In this document: positions 18,108-27,607 of the stretch, in pieces
How positions within the stretch are numbered: position 1 is the stretch's first letter
Layout of the letters: the number at the start of each line of letters is the position of its first letter
Assembly: GCF_000270185.1 (NCBI RefSeq)
Contig: NC_015516.1
Location: forward strand, 1,101,001 to 1,165,000
Reading direction: 5' to 3'
DNA from: Melissococcus plutonius ATCC 35311
GTDB lineage: Bacteria > Bacillota > Bacilli > Lactobacillales > Enterococcaceae
Length of the DNA: 64,000 nucleotides
Translations under genes and position numbers: made by a program
Notes under the pieces: generated by a model
Told to the model about the DNA's origin: nothing
The model's database searches: none
The model's input: only the letters and a program-made list of their open reading frames with translations

Positions 18108-18698
18108 GTGACAATGCTCGGTCAATTAGAAGCTATTCTTTTCATTGTTGGAAATGCAGGAATTAGTCTGGAAGAGATTTCAATTCTATTAGATATTTCA
18201 ACAGCAAAAGCTTATGAAAATTTGCTTCTTTTAAAACAAAACTACCAAGAAAATACAAATTATGCCCTGATGATTTTAGAGACAGGAAATCATTTCATGT
18301 TATCAACAAAAACAAAGTATGCTCCATTGATAAAAAAATATGCTAAATCACCAATTTCAAATTCTTTATCTCAAGCGGCATTAGAAACTGTCGCCATTAT
18401 TGCTTATAAACAACCCATTTCAAGAATTGAAATTGATGAAATACGAGGTGTACAGTCCGCTGGTCCAATTCAAAAATTGGTTATTTGCCAGCTGATTGAA
18501 GAAAAAGGACGACTTGATGGTCCCGGTAGAGCAATTTTATATGGCACGACTGATTATTTTATGGATTATTTTGGTCTTAAAAATTTAGAAGAATTACCAG
18601 ATATTCAACAAATTGAAGAAAAATTTAATGAAGAGATACCAATGGATCTTTTCTTTGATCAACAAAGGGAGTCAACCAGTTTAGAAAAAGAGCATTAA
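18108..18698 (+). CDS. scpB: Segregation and condensation protein B
   Basis: Tandem winged-helix dimer that binds the central region of ScpA in the SMC complex. About 196 residues. It opens with LGQLEAILFIVGNAGISLEEI, and the second winged helix has AALETVAIIAYKQPISRIEIDEIRGV (about residues 84-110). Start GTG 18108 lies 5 bases after GGAGG; ATG 18114 is the alternative. Directly abuts scpA; rluB follows after 19 bases. Confidence 0.95.
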   Translation: MTMLGQLEAILFIVGNAGISLEEISILLDISTAKAYENLLLLKQNYQENTNYALMILETGNHFMLSTKTKYAPLIKKYAKSPISNSLSQAALETVAIIAYKQPISRIEIDEIRGVQSAGPIQKLVICQLIEEKGRLDGPGRAILYGTTDYFMDYFGLKNLEELPDIQQIEEKFNEEIPMDLFFDQQRESTSLEKEH

Positions 18699-18717
18699 TT
18701 TGGAAAGAAGGAGAACA

Positions 18718-19428
18718 ATGGATCGATTGCAAAAAGTACTAGCACATGCTGGAATAGCTTCAAGGCGAAAAGCTGAACAGATTATTTTAGAAGGACGAGT
18801 TAAGGTTAATGGAGAAATAATTAATGAATTAGGCCGGCAGGTAAGTAAACAAGATAAAATTGAAGTAGACAATGTTCCTATTTATCAAGAGGCACCTGTT
18901 TATTATTTATTTTATAAACCTAGAGGTATAATTACTTCTGTTTCTGACGATAAAAAAAGAAAAACAGTAGCTGATTATTTTTTACATAGTAATGAACGTG
19001 TTTATCCAGTGGGCCGGCTTGATTATGACACAACAGGCCTGCTTATTGTCACAAATGATGGCAGCCTAACACAACAACTAACACATCCTAGCCATGAAAT
19101 TGATAAAGTTTATGTAGCTAAGGTGAAAGGAATTGCTTTAAGAAAGACTTTATTACCCTTAACAAAAGGAATTAAAATTAAAGGTAGAAAAACAGCTCCT
19201 GCTAATTTTCAAATTCTTTCAGTAGACACCAAAAAACAGACTAGTTTGGTTCAATTAACAATTCATGAAGGCAGAAATCATCAAGTGAAGGATATGCTAG
19301 ATACTGTTGGATATCCTGTTCAAAAATTAAAAAGAGAGCGCATTGGTGATCTAACATTAGAAGGATTACATCCTGGTGAATATCGACGCTTAACAAAAAA
19401 AGAGATACATGCCTTACTGAATCATTAA
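18718..19428 (+). CDS. rluB: 23S rRNA pseudouridine synthase RluB
   Basis: Makes a pseudouridine in helix 80-93 region of 23S rRNA (RsuA/RluB family). 236 residues from ATG 18718 behind AAGGAG. An N-terminal S4 RNA-binding domain (LQKVLAHAGIASRRKAEQII) precedes the synthase domain with PVGRLDYDTTGLLIVTND, whose Asp is catalytic. The C-terminal part has HEGRNHQVKDMLDTVGYPV. Last gene of the xerD-scpA-scpB-rluB cluster. The exact target base is inferred from family and gene order. Confidence 0.93.
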   Translation: MDRLQKVLAHAGIASRRKAEQIILEGRVKVNGEIINELGRQVSKQDKIEVDNVPIYQEAPVYYLFYKPRGIITSVSDDKKRKTVADYFLHSNERVYPVGRLDYDTTGLLIVTNDGSLTQQLTHPSHEIDKVYVAKVKGIALRKTLLPLTKGIKIKGRKTAPANFQILSVDTKKQTSLVQLTIHEGRNHQVKDMLDTVGYPVQKLKRERIGDLTLEGLHPGEYRRLTKKEIHALLNH

Positions 19429-19485
19429 TAAACAAAGATTGAATTTTTTTAACAAGCATGATAAACTGAAAAAAAATAAATGGTT

Positions 19486-19602
19486 TGTCTTCAGGGCAGG
19501 GTGTAATTCCCGACCGGTGGTAATAGTCCACGACCCATTTCATTGAAATGGCTGATTTGGTGAAATTCCAATACCGACAGTATAGTCTGGATAAAGAAGA
19601 TA
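19486..19602 (+). promoter_or_regulatory. FMN riboswitch (RFN element)
   Basis: Conserved RFN blocks are all visible: TCTTCAGGGCAGGGTG, ATTCCCGACCGGTGGT, AGTCCACGACCC, a peripheral hairpin with GAAATGGCTGA, TTGGTGAAATTCCAATACCGACAG and TAGTCTGGATAAAGAAG. It lies 130 bases before ribU and is followed by a terminator. High FMN should therefore shut down transcription of the riboflavin transporter. Confidence 0.96.
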
Positions 19603-19635
19603 GGGCTTATTTGAGTAGGTTCAAATGAGAAGATT

Positions 19636-19675
19636 AACTCTATTTTTCTTAACAGAAAGATAGAGTTTTTTATTT
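19636..19675 (+). terminator. Riboswitch-controlled terminator before ribU
   Basis: AACTCTATTTTTCT (19636-19649) pairs with AGAAAGATAGAGTT (19654-19667), one G-U pair, followed by a T run. Located between the RFN aptamer and ribU, it is the likely expression platform. Confidence 0.85.
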
Positions 19676-19731
19676 ACAAAGGACTGAAAGAAAGTTCACA
19701 ATTGAAGATAATCCCAATTGGAGGATTTAAA

Positions 19732-20328
19732 ATGAAACAAAGTAACATTCAACGAATTGCTATTATTGCTATGTTATCTGCTATTGCAACAATCGTACAG
19801 TTCATTTCGGTACCTATTATTCCTTTATTTAGTTTTTTAATGATTGATCTAAGCGATATTCTTATCTTAATTAGTCTATTTTTATTGGGTCCAATTGCTG
19901 GTATTTCTACGGCTTTTATTCGTACTTGTTTACATCTTTTTTTCACAGGATTTGCATTGCAAAATCTAGTAGGAGATGGTGCTAGTTTTCTAGCGTCCCT
20001 ATTTTTCACTTTACCTATTTACTATTTTTTTCAAGTTCGTTCATTCTCTTTTCATAAAACAATTGGTTTGATCGCTGGTACACTTTCTCTGACTTTATTC
20101 ATGAGTATAGGGAATTATTTTATCATTACACCTATTTATTTGAAATTATTTGGGCTGACAGCAAAGCAGTTTTTAGGAACCAATCTAGCTACCTACATTA
20201 CTTTTGGTATTATTCCATTTAATTTGATTAAGGGAGTATTAGTTAGTATTGTGTTCATGATTTTTTATATTAAAATTCACCCTTTCCTCACCAGACAAAG
20301 AAGAATAACCAAAGAGAAACATTCTTAA
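19732..20328 (+). CDS. ribU: Riboflavin transporter substrate-binding subunit RibU
   Basis: S-component of an energy-coupling factor transporter that imports riboflavin; needs the shared EcfA-EcfA'-EcfT module encoded elsewhere. 198 residues from ATG 19732, behind GGAGG (the frame opens earlier at 19702). Six hydrophobic segments; the N-terminal IAIIAMLSAIATIVQF and the DLSDILILI motif near 39-47 are typical of RibU. The upstream FMN riboswitch independently supports the substrate. Confidence 0.95.
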   Translation: MKQSNIQRIAIIAMLSAIATIVQFISVPIIPLFSFLMIDLSDILILISLFLLGPIAGISTAFIRTCLHLFFTGFALQNLVGDGASFLASLFFTLPIYYFFQVRSFSFHKTIGLIAGTLSLTLFMSIGNYFIITPIYLKLFGLTAKQFLGTNLATYITFGIIPFNLIKGVLVSIVFMIFYIKIHPFLTRQRRITKEKHS

Positions 20329-20399
20329 TAATAGTAGAAAATTAGGAAAATAGGCAGCTCAATTATAAATAATTATCAAAAATATAGTTAGTCTTATAG

Positions 20400-20612
20400 T
20401 CATTTATCTATAAGAATTGCACGTACTGGACACTGATGGCAAGCATTGATCGCTTGTTGTTGATATGTAACTGGAATTGTTTCTTGATGCTGATTTGATA
20501 ACTTATCTTTAAACATGACAACACCATCATCTGTATAATCAAAAATAGTGGGTGCGTAAATTTGACAAAGTCCACAAGCAATACATTTTTCACGTATGAT
20601 TTCACACTGCAT
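20400..20612 (-). CDS. fer: Ferredoxin, single [4Fe-4S] cluster
   Basis: Small cytoplasmic electron carrier. 70 residues from ATG 20612, 8-9 bases after AAGGTGA. Cluster ligands appear as CIACGLC near the N-terminus with a distant CHQCPV near 56-61, the pattern of mono-cluster Bacillus/enterococcal ferredoxins. Between them lies an acidic stretch with YTDDGVVMF. Its redox partner is not evident here. Confidence 0.92.
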   Translation of the reverse strand: MQCEIIREKCIACGLCQIYAPTIFDYTDDGVVMFKDKLSNQHQETIPVTYQQQAINACHQCPVRAILIDK

Positions 20613-21196
20613 GATTGGTTTCACCTTCTTTTTATTTGGATTCATTGAAAGACTGTTTAATTTTTTTATCTATTTTATTTCAACCCATTAATTTACAATT
20701 TTATTATTTTTTGAAATATAAATCTTCCTCTTATTATAATAACCATTAATTAAATAAAAGAAAGAGATTTATTTAACCCATTAAAAGTTATTAGGATTCT
20801 TATTTATTGGAACATCAAGAAAGTTTTTAATCTTAAGACAGATAAAGTTTTTGAATACCAAAATAGAAAATAATAAATATAAATTTTATTAATCTGTTTA
20901 AAAAGTTAAATAAATGTTAAAAAATACAAAAAATTTTCTTGATTAATTGGCTTCTATTTTACTAACAATAAGATATCCAGTAAAATAAATACTTGTCAAT
21001 ACGAAATATTTAATAAAATTCTAATAGACAAGATTTTTTATTTTTCAAAAATGAAGCAATCTTATTATTTAGCATTAACCTAGATAAGATAATTTGATAA
21101 AATAAAAAATGAAAATTAAATTTTATTTTTTTAAGAGGCAACAAATGACAAGCTATGCTATAATAACAAATGATAGAATTTTAGGAGGAGACATGT
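20613..21196. other. AT-rich spacer with small inverted repeats and a promoter
   Basis: No gene. Two 9-bp inverted repeats are present: 20750-20758 with 20768-20776 and 20955-20963 with 20979-20987. An extended -10, TGCTATAAT, at 21156-21164 fits transcription of the LysM gene, with a weak -35. Confidence 0.5.
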
Positions 21197-21760
21197 GTGA
21201 GTAAAAGAGGCAAAAATAATCGAAAAAAAGTACAAGAACCCTGGGAACAATCTATTTATGAACCTGATCAAAATGGACGTGCATCCCGTCTTGAAAAAAG
21301 ACAACAAAAAAAGGGTAACACCTTTTTTCTAACAATTTTAGTGATATTGTTGTTATTAATTATTACATTACCGATTGGCACTTATTTCTGGGCAACACGT
21401 GATAATAAGCCCGATACTTCTAAAAATGTAACGCAGTCTTCTTCAGTTGTTTCTTCTTCATCTGCTGAAGCTAAGTCTACTTCTGAAACTGAAACAAGTG
21501 CTCCAGAAGTATCTGAAACTGAAACAGAACAAGCAACAAATCAGAGGACAGAGGAATCGCAAACTTCTGTCTCATCAAGTGAGAGAGTACAGGACAGTCA
21601 AGAAGATGGAACTGGAACAAGCACTACTGTACAAAATGGCGAGGGACCACAACAGGTAGCTGAACGTAATGGTTTAACTGTTGAACAATTATTGCAATTA
21701 AATCCAACAATGAATTCAAATACCATGTTATATCCTGGTGATAAATTACGTATAAAATAA
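21197..21760 (+). CDS. LysM domain membrane protein
   Basis: 187-residue type II membrane protein likely bound to peptidoglycan. A cytoplasmic basic N-terminus (SKRGKNNRKKVQEPW), one membrane segment at ~43-65, a long Ser/Thr/Glu-rich extracellular linker (~75-140) and a C-terminal LysM-like domain (VAERNGLTVEQLLQLNPTMN then LYPGDKLRIK). Start GTG 21197, 7 bases after GGAGGAG; the ATG at 21193 is out of frame. Equivalent genes stand before cmk in enterococci. Function beyond wall binding unknown. Confidence 0.87.
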   Translation: MSKRGKNNRKKVQEPWEQSIYEPDQNGRASRLEKRQQKKGNTFFLTILVILLLLIITLPIGTYFWATRDNKPDTSKNVTQSSSVVSSSSAEAKSTSETETSAPEVSETETEQATNQRTEESQTSVSSSERVQDSQEDGTGTSTTVQNGEGPQQVAERNGLTVEQLLQLNPTMNSNTMLYPGDKLRIK

Positions 21761-21787
21761 ATTATATTGATTTTAGATAGTTGTCAT

Positions 21788-21820
21788 AGAAAAGTCGGAA
21801 ATTTATTCCGACTTTTCTAT
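21788..21820 (+). terminator. Terminator after the LysM gene
   Basis: Perfect 13-bp stem AGAAAAGTCGGAA (21788-21800) with TTCCGACTTTTCT (21806-21818). The stem ends in T residues but no long T tail follows, so some readthrough into cmk is likely. Confidence 0.75.
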
Positions 21821-21875
21821 TGGCTTGTCATTTATTCTTTATTCAATAGAATAGGTTGGTGTAAGAGGAGGAGCT

Positions 21876-22556
21876 ATGAAAAAAATTAGTATTGCTATAG
21901 ACGGGCCTGCTTCCTCAGGTAAGAGTACTATTTCAAAAATTTTAGCTGAAAAATTACAATATATTTATTGTGATACTGGTGCAATGTATCGTGCATTGAC
22001 CTATCTAGCAATTCAGTATCATGTCGATAAAGAAAATGAGGAAGATCTGGTAAACTTACTTGATACACATACGATTTCTTTTCAGTTTGTTGAAAAAAGG
22101 CAAAAAGTATTTTTAGATAAGCAGGAAGTGACTCAAAAACTTAGACAGCCAGATGTTACAAATCTGGTTTCTTATGTGGCAAAACACAAAAAAGTAAGAG
22201 ACAAAATGGTTAATTTACAACGAGAAATTGCTGCTACCAGTGGCGTAATTATGGATGGAAGAGATATCGGAACAGCTGTTTTGCCTAATGCTGAGGTAAA
22301 AATTTTTTTGGTGGCAAGTGTTCAAAAACGGGCAGAAAGACGTTATCGAGAAAATAAGAAAAAGGGTATCTTTACAAATTTCAAACAATTAAAAAAGGAA
22401 ATCGAACAAAGAGATTTCATGGATTCACATAGAGAATTTTCTCCTCTAGTTCAAGCAAAAGATGCCATTTGTATTGATACTACAGGTAAAAATATTAAAG
22501 AGGTTGTTACAATTATTGAAAAAATTATTTATAAAAAAATACAATCGAATGATTAA
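21876..22556 (+). CDS. cmk: Cytidylate kinase
   Basis: Phosphorylates CMP and dCMP using ATP. 226 residues, normal. P-loop IDGPASSGKSTISK near 8-21, YCDTGAMYRALTYLA near 36-50, the CMP-binding MDGRDIGTAVLP near 126-137 and the LID RAERRYRE near 152-159. ATG follows AGGAGGAGCT. Directly upstream of rpsA, a widespread pairing. Confidence 0.97.
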   Translation: MKKISIAIDGPASSGKSTISKILAEKLQYIYCDTGAMYRALTYLAIQYHVDKENEEDLVNLLDTHTISFQFVEKRQKVFLDKQEVTQKLRQPDVTNLVSYVAKHKKVRDKMVNLQREIAATSGVIMDGRDIGTAVLPNAEVKIFLVASVQKRAERRYRENKKKGIFTNFKQLKKEIEQRDFMDSHREFSPLVQAKDAICIDTTGKNIKEVVTIIEKIIYKKIQSND

Positions 22557-22669
22557 AATCAGAAAAAATAATGGGAATCGCTTTACTTTTAAAAAAAATC
22601 TCTTACTATTAATAAAGTAGATTACTAATTTATTAGAATTTTTTGTTGGCATAGGAGGAAAGAAAAATT

Positions 22670-23896
22670 ATGGGCGATTATAAAGACAAACAGGAAAAAA
22701 GTGAAAATGCAACAATGGAAGAAGCAATCAATAGCGTTCAAGAAGTAACGATTGGCGATATCGTCAAAGGAGAAGTTTTGGCTATTGAAGATAAACAAAT
22801 TATTGTAGGAATTGAAGGAACGGGTATTGAAGGTATCGTTCCAGCAAAAGAATTGTCAACGTCATACGTAGAAAACATTAATGACTTTGTTAAAATTGGC
22901 GATAAACTTGATTTAGTTGTAATTTCATCCATTGGTAAAGACAAGGAAAATGGCAATTATTTACTTTCTAAACGTCGTTTAGATGCAAAAAAGGTTTGGG
23001 AAGAGATTGAAGCTGATTTTAAGGAAGAAAGAATTATTGAAGCACCTGTTACGGATATTGTCAAAGGTGGTTTAGTCGTTGATGTTGGCGTACGAGGTTT
23101 TGTCCCTGCTTCAATGGTTGAGGATCATTTTGTATCTGATTTTTCTGAATATAAAGGAAAAACCCTTGCTGTTAAAATTATTGAGATTGAACCCTCTGAA
23201 AACCGATTAATTCTCTCACATAAAGCAGTTGTTGAAAATGACAAAGCTGCAAAAAAAGTTGAAATAATGGATCATTTGCATGCTGGTGATATTGTTGAAG
23301 GCAAGATTGCCAGATTAACAGACTTTGGTGCATTTATTGATTTAGGTGGTATAGATGGCTTGGTCCATGTTTCAGAAATTGCGCATAATCATGTGGACAA
23401 ACCAAGTGACACATTGACAATCGGTGAAGATGTCAATGTAAAAATTCTCTCTATTAATCCAGATGAGGGAAGAATTTCATTGTCTATTAAAGAAACATTA
23501 CCAGGAGCATGGACAAATATTGAAGAAAAAGCTCCCGTAGGCTCAATCTTAGAAGGTACTGTCAAACGTTTGACTAGTTTTGGAGCTTTTGTAGAAGTTT
23601 TCCCTGGTGTAGAAGGCCTTGTCCACATTTCACAAATTTCACATAAGCATATTGCAACACCTCATGAGGTACTTCATGAAGGTGATGATATCCAAGTAAA
23701 AGTATTGGAAGTTCATCCAGAAGATCACAGACTTGCTTTAAGCATAAAAGCATTAGAGACAAAACCAGACTCACAAAGGGAATCTAAAAATGTTGAATCC
23801 TATGAGCTGCCCGAAGAAAATACTGGTTTTACAATGGGTGATATTATTGGAGATTCATTAAAAGAACAAGAAGACCATTCGGACAATGAAAAATAA
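22670..23896 (+). CDS. rpsA: 30S ribosomal protein S1 homologue
   Basis: RNA-binding protein that helps mRNA bind the ribosome; Firmicute forms are shorter than E. coli S1. 408 residues with four S1 repeats, starting near 24 (GDIVKGEVLAIEDKQIIVGI), 110, 195 (GDIVEGKIARLTDFGAFIDLGG) and 280 (GSILEGTVKRLTSFGAFVEVFPG). The last two are the best conserved. ATG 22670 follows AGGAGG. A strong terminator follows. Confidence 0.94.
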   Translation: MGDYKDKQEKSENATMEEAINSVQEVTIGDIVKGEVLAIEDKQIIVGIEGTGIEGIVPAKELSTSYVENINDFVKIGDKLDLVVISSIGKDKENGNYLLSKRRLDAKKVWEEIEADFKEERIIEAPVTDIVKGGLVVDVGVRGFVPASMVEDHFVSDFSEYKGKTLAVKIIEIEPSENRLILSHKAVVENDKAAKKVEIMDHLHAGDIVEGKIARLTDFGAFIDLGGIDGLVHVSEIAHNHVDKPSDTLTIGEDVNVKILSINPDEGRISLSIKETLPGAWTNIEEKAPVGSILEGTVKRLTSFGAFVEVFPGVEGLVHISQISHKHIATPHEVLHEGDDIQVKVLEVHPEDHRLALSIKALETKPDSQRESKNVESYELPEENTGFTMGDIIGDSLKEQEDHSDNEK

Positions 23897-23930
23897 TCCA
23901 TTATCTTGTTGTTTAATTTAAAAGCTGGTT

Positions 23931-23976
23931 AGAATTAAGATGTGAGATTTTTCTCTCACATCTTAATTCTATTTTT
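23931..23976 (+). terminator. Terminator of cmk-rpsA
   Basis: Perfect 17-bp stem at 23931-23947 with 23954-23970 (AGAATTAAGATGTGAGA and its complement), 6-base loop, followed by ATTTTT. Confidence 0.93.
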
Positions 23977-24107
23977 CAGGGTACATTACATACTATAGAA
24001 AAATGAGAAAACTAAAATGTAGATGGTTAGCATTATTCTTTACTTGCATTACCAGAAACATTTAGGGTAAACTAAGAAGGTTAAAAATGGTTGTTAAGGA
24101 GGAAATA

Positions 24108-25418
24108 ATGACAAATCCAACAATAGCGATTGTTGGCAGACCTAATGTAGGAAAGTCAACAATTTTCAATCGAATTGCCGGAGAGCGAATTTCTATTGTA
24201 GAAGATGTTCCAGGAGTTACAAGAGATCGAATTTATGCAACTGGTGAATGGTTAGGCCAGGCATTTAGTATAATTGATACAGGTGGAATTGATTTAGGAA
24301 ATGAACCTTTTATTGAACAGATTAAGCAACAAGCAGAAATTGCCATTGAAGAGGCGGATGTGATTCTTTTTATTACAAGTATTCGAGAAGGAATAACAGA
24401 TGCAGACGAATTAGTTGCAAAAATATTATATAGAAGTAATAAACCGATTATTTTAGCTGTGAATAAAGCAGATAATCCAGAACTTAGAAGTGAAGTTTAT
24501 GAATTTTATTCGCTTGGATTAGGAGATCCTATTCCAATCTCTGGTAGCCATGGATTAGGGATCGGTGATATGCTTGATGAGGCAATCAACTATTTTTCAC
24601 AGGAAGAAATAGAGGAAGACGAAGATATCATCAAATTTAGCTTAATTGGTCGTCCAAATGTTGGAAAATCCTCTTTAATTAATGCTATTTTAGGTGAGGA
24701 ACGTGTTATTGTTTCAGAAATTGAAGGAACAACAAGAGATGCCATTGATACGTATTTTACATCACCAAATGGACAAAAATTTTTAATGATTGATACAGCT
24801 GGAATGCGAAAACGTGGTAAGGTTTATGAAAACACTGAAAAATATAGTGTAATGCGAGCAATGCGGGCAATCGAACGCTCAGATATTGTCTTAATGGTAT
24901 TAAATGCACAAGAAGGCATTCGTGAGCAAGATAAACGCGTTGCTGGGTATGCTCATGAAGCTGGACGTGGAATAATTATTTTGGTGAATAAATGGGATGC
25001 TGTAGAAAAAGAAACCAATACTTTACATGAGTTTGAAGAAGAAATTAGAAATGAATTTCAGTATTTAGATTATGCGCCTATTTTATTTGTTTCTGCAAAA
25101 ACAAAACAACGATTAAATAAATTACCCGCATTAATTGAAGAAGTGAGTATGGGACAAAATTTACGTATACCGTCTTCCTTATTAAATGATGTCATTATGG
25201 ATGCTGTTGCAATGAATCCCACACCAACTGATAAAGGAAAACGATTGAAAATTTTTTATGCAACACAGGTAGCTGTAAAGCCACCAACCTTTGTTGTTTT
25301 TGTAAATGAAGAAGAATTAATGCATTTTTCTTATACAAGATTTTTAGAAAATCAAATTCGTAAGGCCTTTATGTTTGAAGGGACACCGATTAAAATTATT
25401 CCTAGACGAAGAAAATAG
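24108..25418 (+). CDS. der: Ribosome biogenesis GTPase Der
   Basis: Essential double GTPase for 50S assembly. 436 residues from ATG 24108 behind AAGGAGGAAATA; the frame opens at 24087 upstream of the ribosome-binding site. Two G domains: GRPNVGKST at ~10-18 with DTGGID, NKADN, and GRPNVGKSS near 182-190 with DTAGMRKRG and NKWDAV. The C-terminal KH-like domain ends [10 protein letters not shown]. Stands between rpsA and hup as in other Lactobacillales. Confidence 0.97.
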   Translation: MTNPTIAIVGRPNVGKSTIFNRIAGERISIVEDVPGVTRDRIYATGEWLGQAFSIIDTGGIDLGNEPFIEQIKQQAEIAIEEADVILFITSIREGITDADELVAKILYRSNKPIILAVNKADNPELRSEVYEFYSLGLGDPIPISGSHGLGIGDMLDEAINYFSQEEIEEDEDIIKFSLIGRPNVGKSSLINAILGEERVIVSEIEGTTRDAIDTYFTSPNGQKFLMIDTAGMRKRGKVYENTEKYSVMRAMRAIERSDIVLMVLNAQEGIREQDKRVAGYAHEAGRGIIILVNKWDAVEKETNTLHEFEEEIRNEFQYLDYAPILFVSAKTKQRLNKLPALIEEVSMGQNLRIPSSLLNDVIMDAVAMNPTPTDKGKRLKIFYATQVAVKPPTFVVFVNEEELMHFSYTRFLENQIRKAFMFEGTPIKIIPRRRK

Positions 25419-25663
25419 AGCATTTTATCACATTTTTTTTAAAACTTCAAACAAATTAGAAAAGTTTGTAAAAAAATGATCTTTTTAGCAAAAAAGCGGT
25501 CAACCTCATTTAAAAATCTTGCTATTACAGCTTTCCTATGATATCGTGATAACAGATATTGAGCTAAATCAATATTACTATTGCTAATTTAAAAATTCAA
25601 CATGCAATAGGATGTCGATGTTATTTCTAACATTATCTCTTATATAGGGAGGTGAAAATATCC

Positions 25664-25939
25664 ATGGCAAATAAAGCAGAATTGATTGATAATGTAGCTT
25701 CCACAACTGGGTTGTCAAAAAAAGACGCAACCTCAGCAGTAGACGCTGTTTTTGCAACGATCCAAGAATCTCTTGCTAAAGGTGAAAAAGTCCAATTAAT
25801 CGGTTTTGGTAATTTTGAAGTACGTGAACGTGCAGCTCGTAAGGGACGCAACCCACAAACTGGTGATGAAATCCAAATCGAAGCAAGTAAAGTACCTGCA
25901 TTTAAACCAGGCAAAGCATTAAAAGATGCTGTAAAATAA
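25664..25939 (+). CDS. hup: DNA-binding protein HU
   Basis: Abundant nucleoid-associated protein that bends DNA. 91 residues. It starts [20 protein letters not shown]; the DNA-binding arm has [18 protein letters not shown] near 55-72, and the C-terminus is [14 protein letters not shown] 25664 follows GGGAGGTGAAAATATCC. Monocistronic with a very strong terminator. Confidence 0.97.
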   Translation: MANKAELIDNVASTTGLSKKDATSAVDAVFATIQESLAKGEKVQLIGFGNFEVRERAARKGRNPQTGDEIQIEASKVPAFKPGKALKDAVK

Positions 25940-25968
25940 TCAAACAGTTATAATTTATTAAATTATTA

Positions 25969-26020
25969 AGAGAGAATGAAACAATTGACCATTTAGCAAT
26001 TGTTTCATTCTCTCTATTTT
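25969..26020 (+). terminator. Terminator of hup
   Basis: Perfect 19-bp stem 25969-25987 with 25997-26015 (arms begin AGAGAGAATG and end CATTCTCTCT), 9-base loop, then ATTTTTAG. Confidence 0.95.
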
Positions 26021-26177
26021 TAGTATAGATTAACTATTTAATTGTTATTTCCCATACATAAGGGATCAATTTGTGTTTTGATTAAAATTTTTTTGTTTTA
26101 ATAAAGTAGAAAATGTATAATGAAAATACAATAAAATTACTTAAGTTTATTTTGTAATGAAAAAAGAGGGAATGACT

Positions 26178-27425
26178 ATGACCTATAGTGAAAAAATATT
26201 AGAAGCTTTAGAAAATGAAGAATGGATAGAAGCACAACAACTTCTAGCAAAAGCTTTGTATACAGACGATGCAGAAACACTAATAGAATTGGGAGAAGCA
26301 CTTCAATCACTTGGTTTTTTAGATGAAGCCAAACAAGTTTTTGAACACCTTGTGACCCTCTTTCCTGAGCTGAAAGGATTAAATATTCCATTAGCTGAAA
26401 TTGCTATTGAAAATAATAAAATCGATGAGGCTTTCGAACTATTGGAGGAAATAGACAATAAAGATGACAGTTATATTGAACGTTTGTTAGTAACAGCTGA
26501 CTTGTATCAAGTTTTAAACATGCCAGAAGTCAGTGAAGCTAAATTAAAAGAAGCTCAAAAATTGGCTCCTGATAATTCTTTATTGCTCTTTGCTTTGGGT
26601 GAATTATATTTTGTTACTAGTCAATTTACACAGGCAATAGATGCCTATCACTCATTATTAGATGAAAATATACAAACAATAGCAAATGTTTCCATCAATG
26701 AACGTCTAGGAAATAGTTATAGTCATCTAGGTGCATTCGAAGTGGCCGTTCCCTATCTAGAAAAAGCATTGGTTGAGGGAGAAACAGATGATCGGCTCTT
26801 TCAATTGGCGTTTACCTATTTACAATTACATGAAAACCAAAAAGCAATTCCGCTTTTACAAAAGCTTCGTGAAGTCAATGCTCATTATCAATCTTTGTAT
26901 CTATATTTAGCTGAGGCGTTGCAAGAGGAAGAACAAATTGCAGAAGCACAAGAAGTCATCGAGGCTGGGATAAAGGAAGACACTTATCAGGTAGCATTTT
27001 ATCATTTTGCCTCTGAAAATGCTTATCGCTTACACGATGTAGCAAAGGCAGAAGGGTATTTGAAACAGGCTTTAACCATAGATGAACAACAAGATGACAC
27101 CTTATTAACACTAAGTAATTTGTACCTATCTGAAGAACGTTATGAAGAAGTAATTGCAACACTTGAAAAATTGGAAGATAAAGATCATCCATATCGTGCA
27201 TGGAATTTAGCTCATGCGTACAATGAATTAGAAGAGTATCAAGCCGCTAATCTTAATTATCAACAAGCTTACCAAGAACTAGCACATGAACCAGATTTTC
27301 TAAAGGAATACGCACTGTTTTTAAGAGAAGATGGCCAAACAGCAAAAGCGAAAGAAGTACTTCAGCAATATTTACACTATGCTCCAGATGATTTAGAAAT
27401 GACCAATTTAGCAGATAATGATTAA
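26178..27425 (+). CDS. Tetratricopeptide repeat protein
   Basis: 415-residue cytoplasmic TPR scaffold with about ten helical repeats along its length, for example LGDEYF-like units LLFALGELYFVTSQFTQAIDAY and LERLGNSY-type NERLGNSYSHLGAFEVAVPYL. No signal peptide or catalytic motif. Start ATG 26178 is 7 bases after GAGGG; earlier ATGs at 26157 and 26172 overlap or precede that site. Homologues sit after hup or aro genes in enterococci; the partner is unknown. Confidence 0.88.
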   Translation: MTYSEKILEALENEEWIEAQQLLAKALYTDDAETLIELGEALQSLGFLDEAKQVFEHLVTLFPELKGLNIPLAEIAIENNKIDEAFELLEEIDNKDDSYIERLLVTADLYQVLNMPEVSEAKLKEAQKLAPDNSLLLFALGELYFVTSQFTQAIDAYHSLLDENIQTIANVSINERLGNSYSHLGAFEVAVPYLEKALVEGETDDRLFQLAFTYLQLHENQKAIPLLQKLREVNAHYQSLYLYLAEALQEEEQIAEAQEVIEAGIKEDTYQVAFYHFASENAYRLHDVAKAEGYLKQALTIDEQQDDTLLTLSNLYLSEERYEEVIATLEKLEDKDHPYRAWNLAHAYNELEEYQAANLNYQQAYQELAHEPDFLKEYALFLREDGQTAKAKEVLQQYLHYAPDDLEMTNLADND

Positions 27426-27527
27426 TTGTCTATCAAAAAGATGTTAAATTAAAAATAGAGATTGACAAGAACTCATTTTCTTTCTTTTTTATTTGGAAAT
27501 ATCCATTGAAAGATTAAGTAAAGCGTG

Positions 27528-27556
27528 GAGAAACCAAAGGTTGCTTGGTTTCTCTC
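27528..27556 (+). terminator. Terminator of the TPR gene
   Basis: GAGAAACCAA (27528-27537) pairs with TTGGTTTCTC (27545-27554), 7-base loop. The T tail is weak. Confidence 0.65.
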
Positions 27557-27607
27557 TTAATTATGGTGTTAGAACGACATAATAGACAAATCTTTTCGAT
27601 ATTTAAT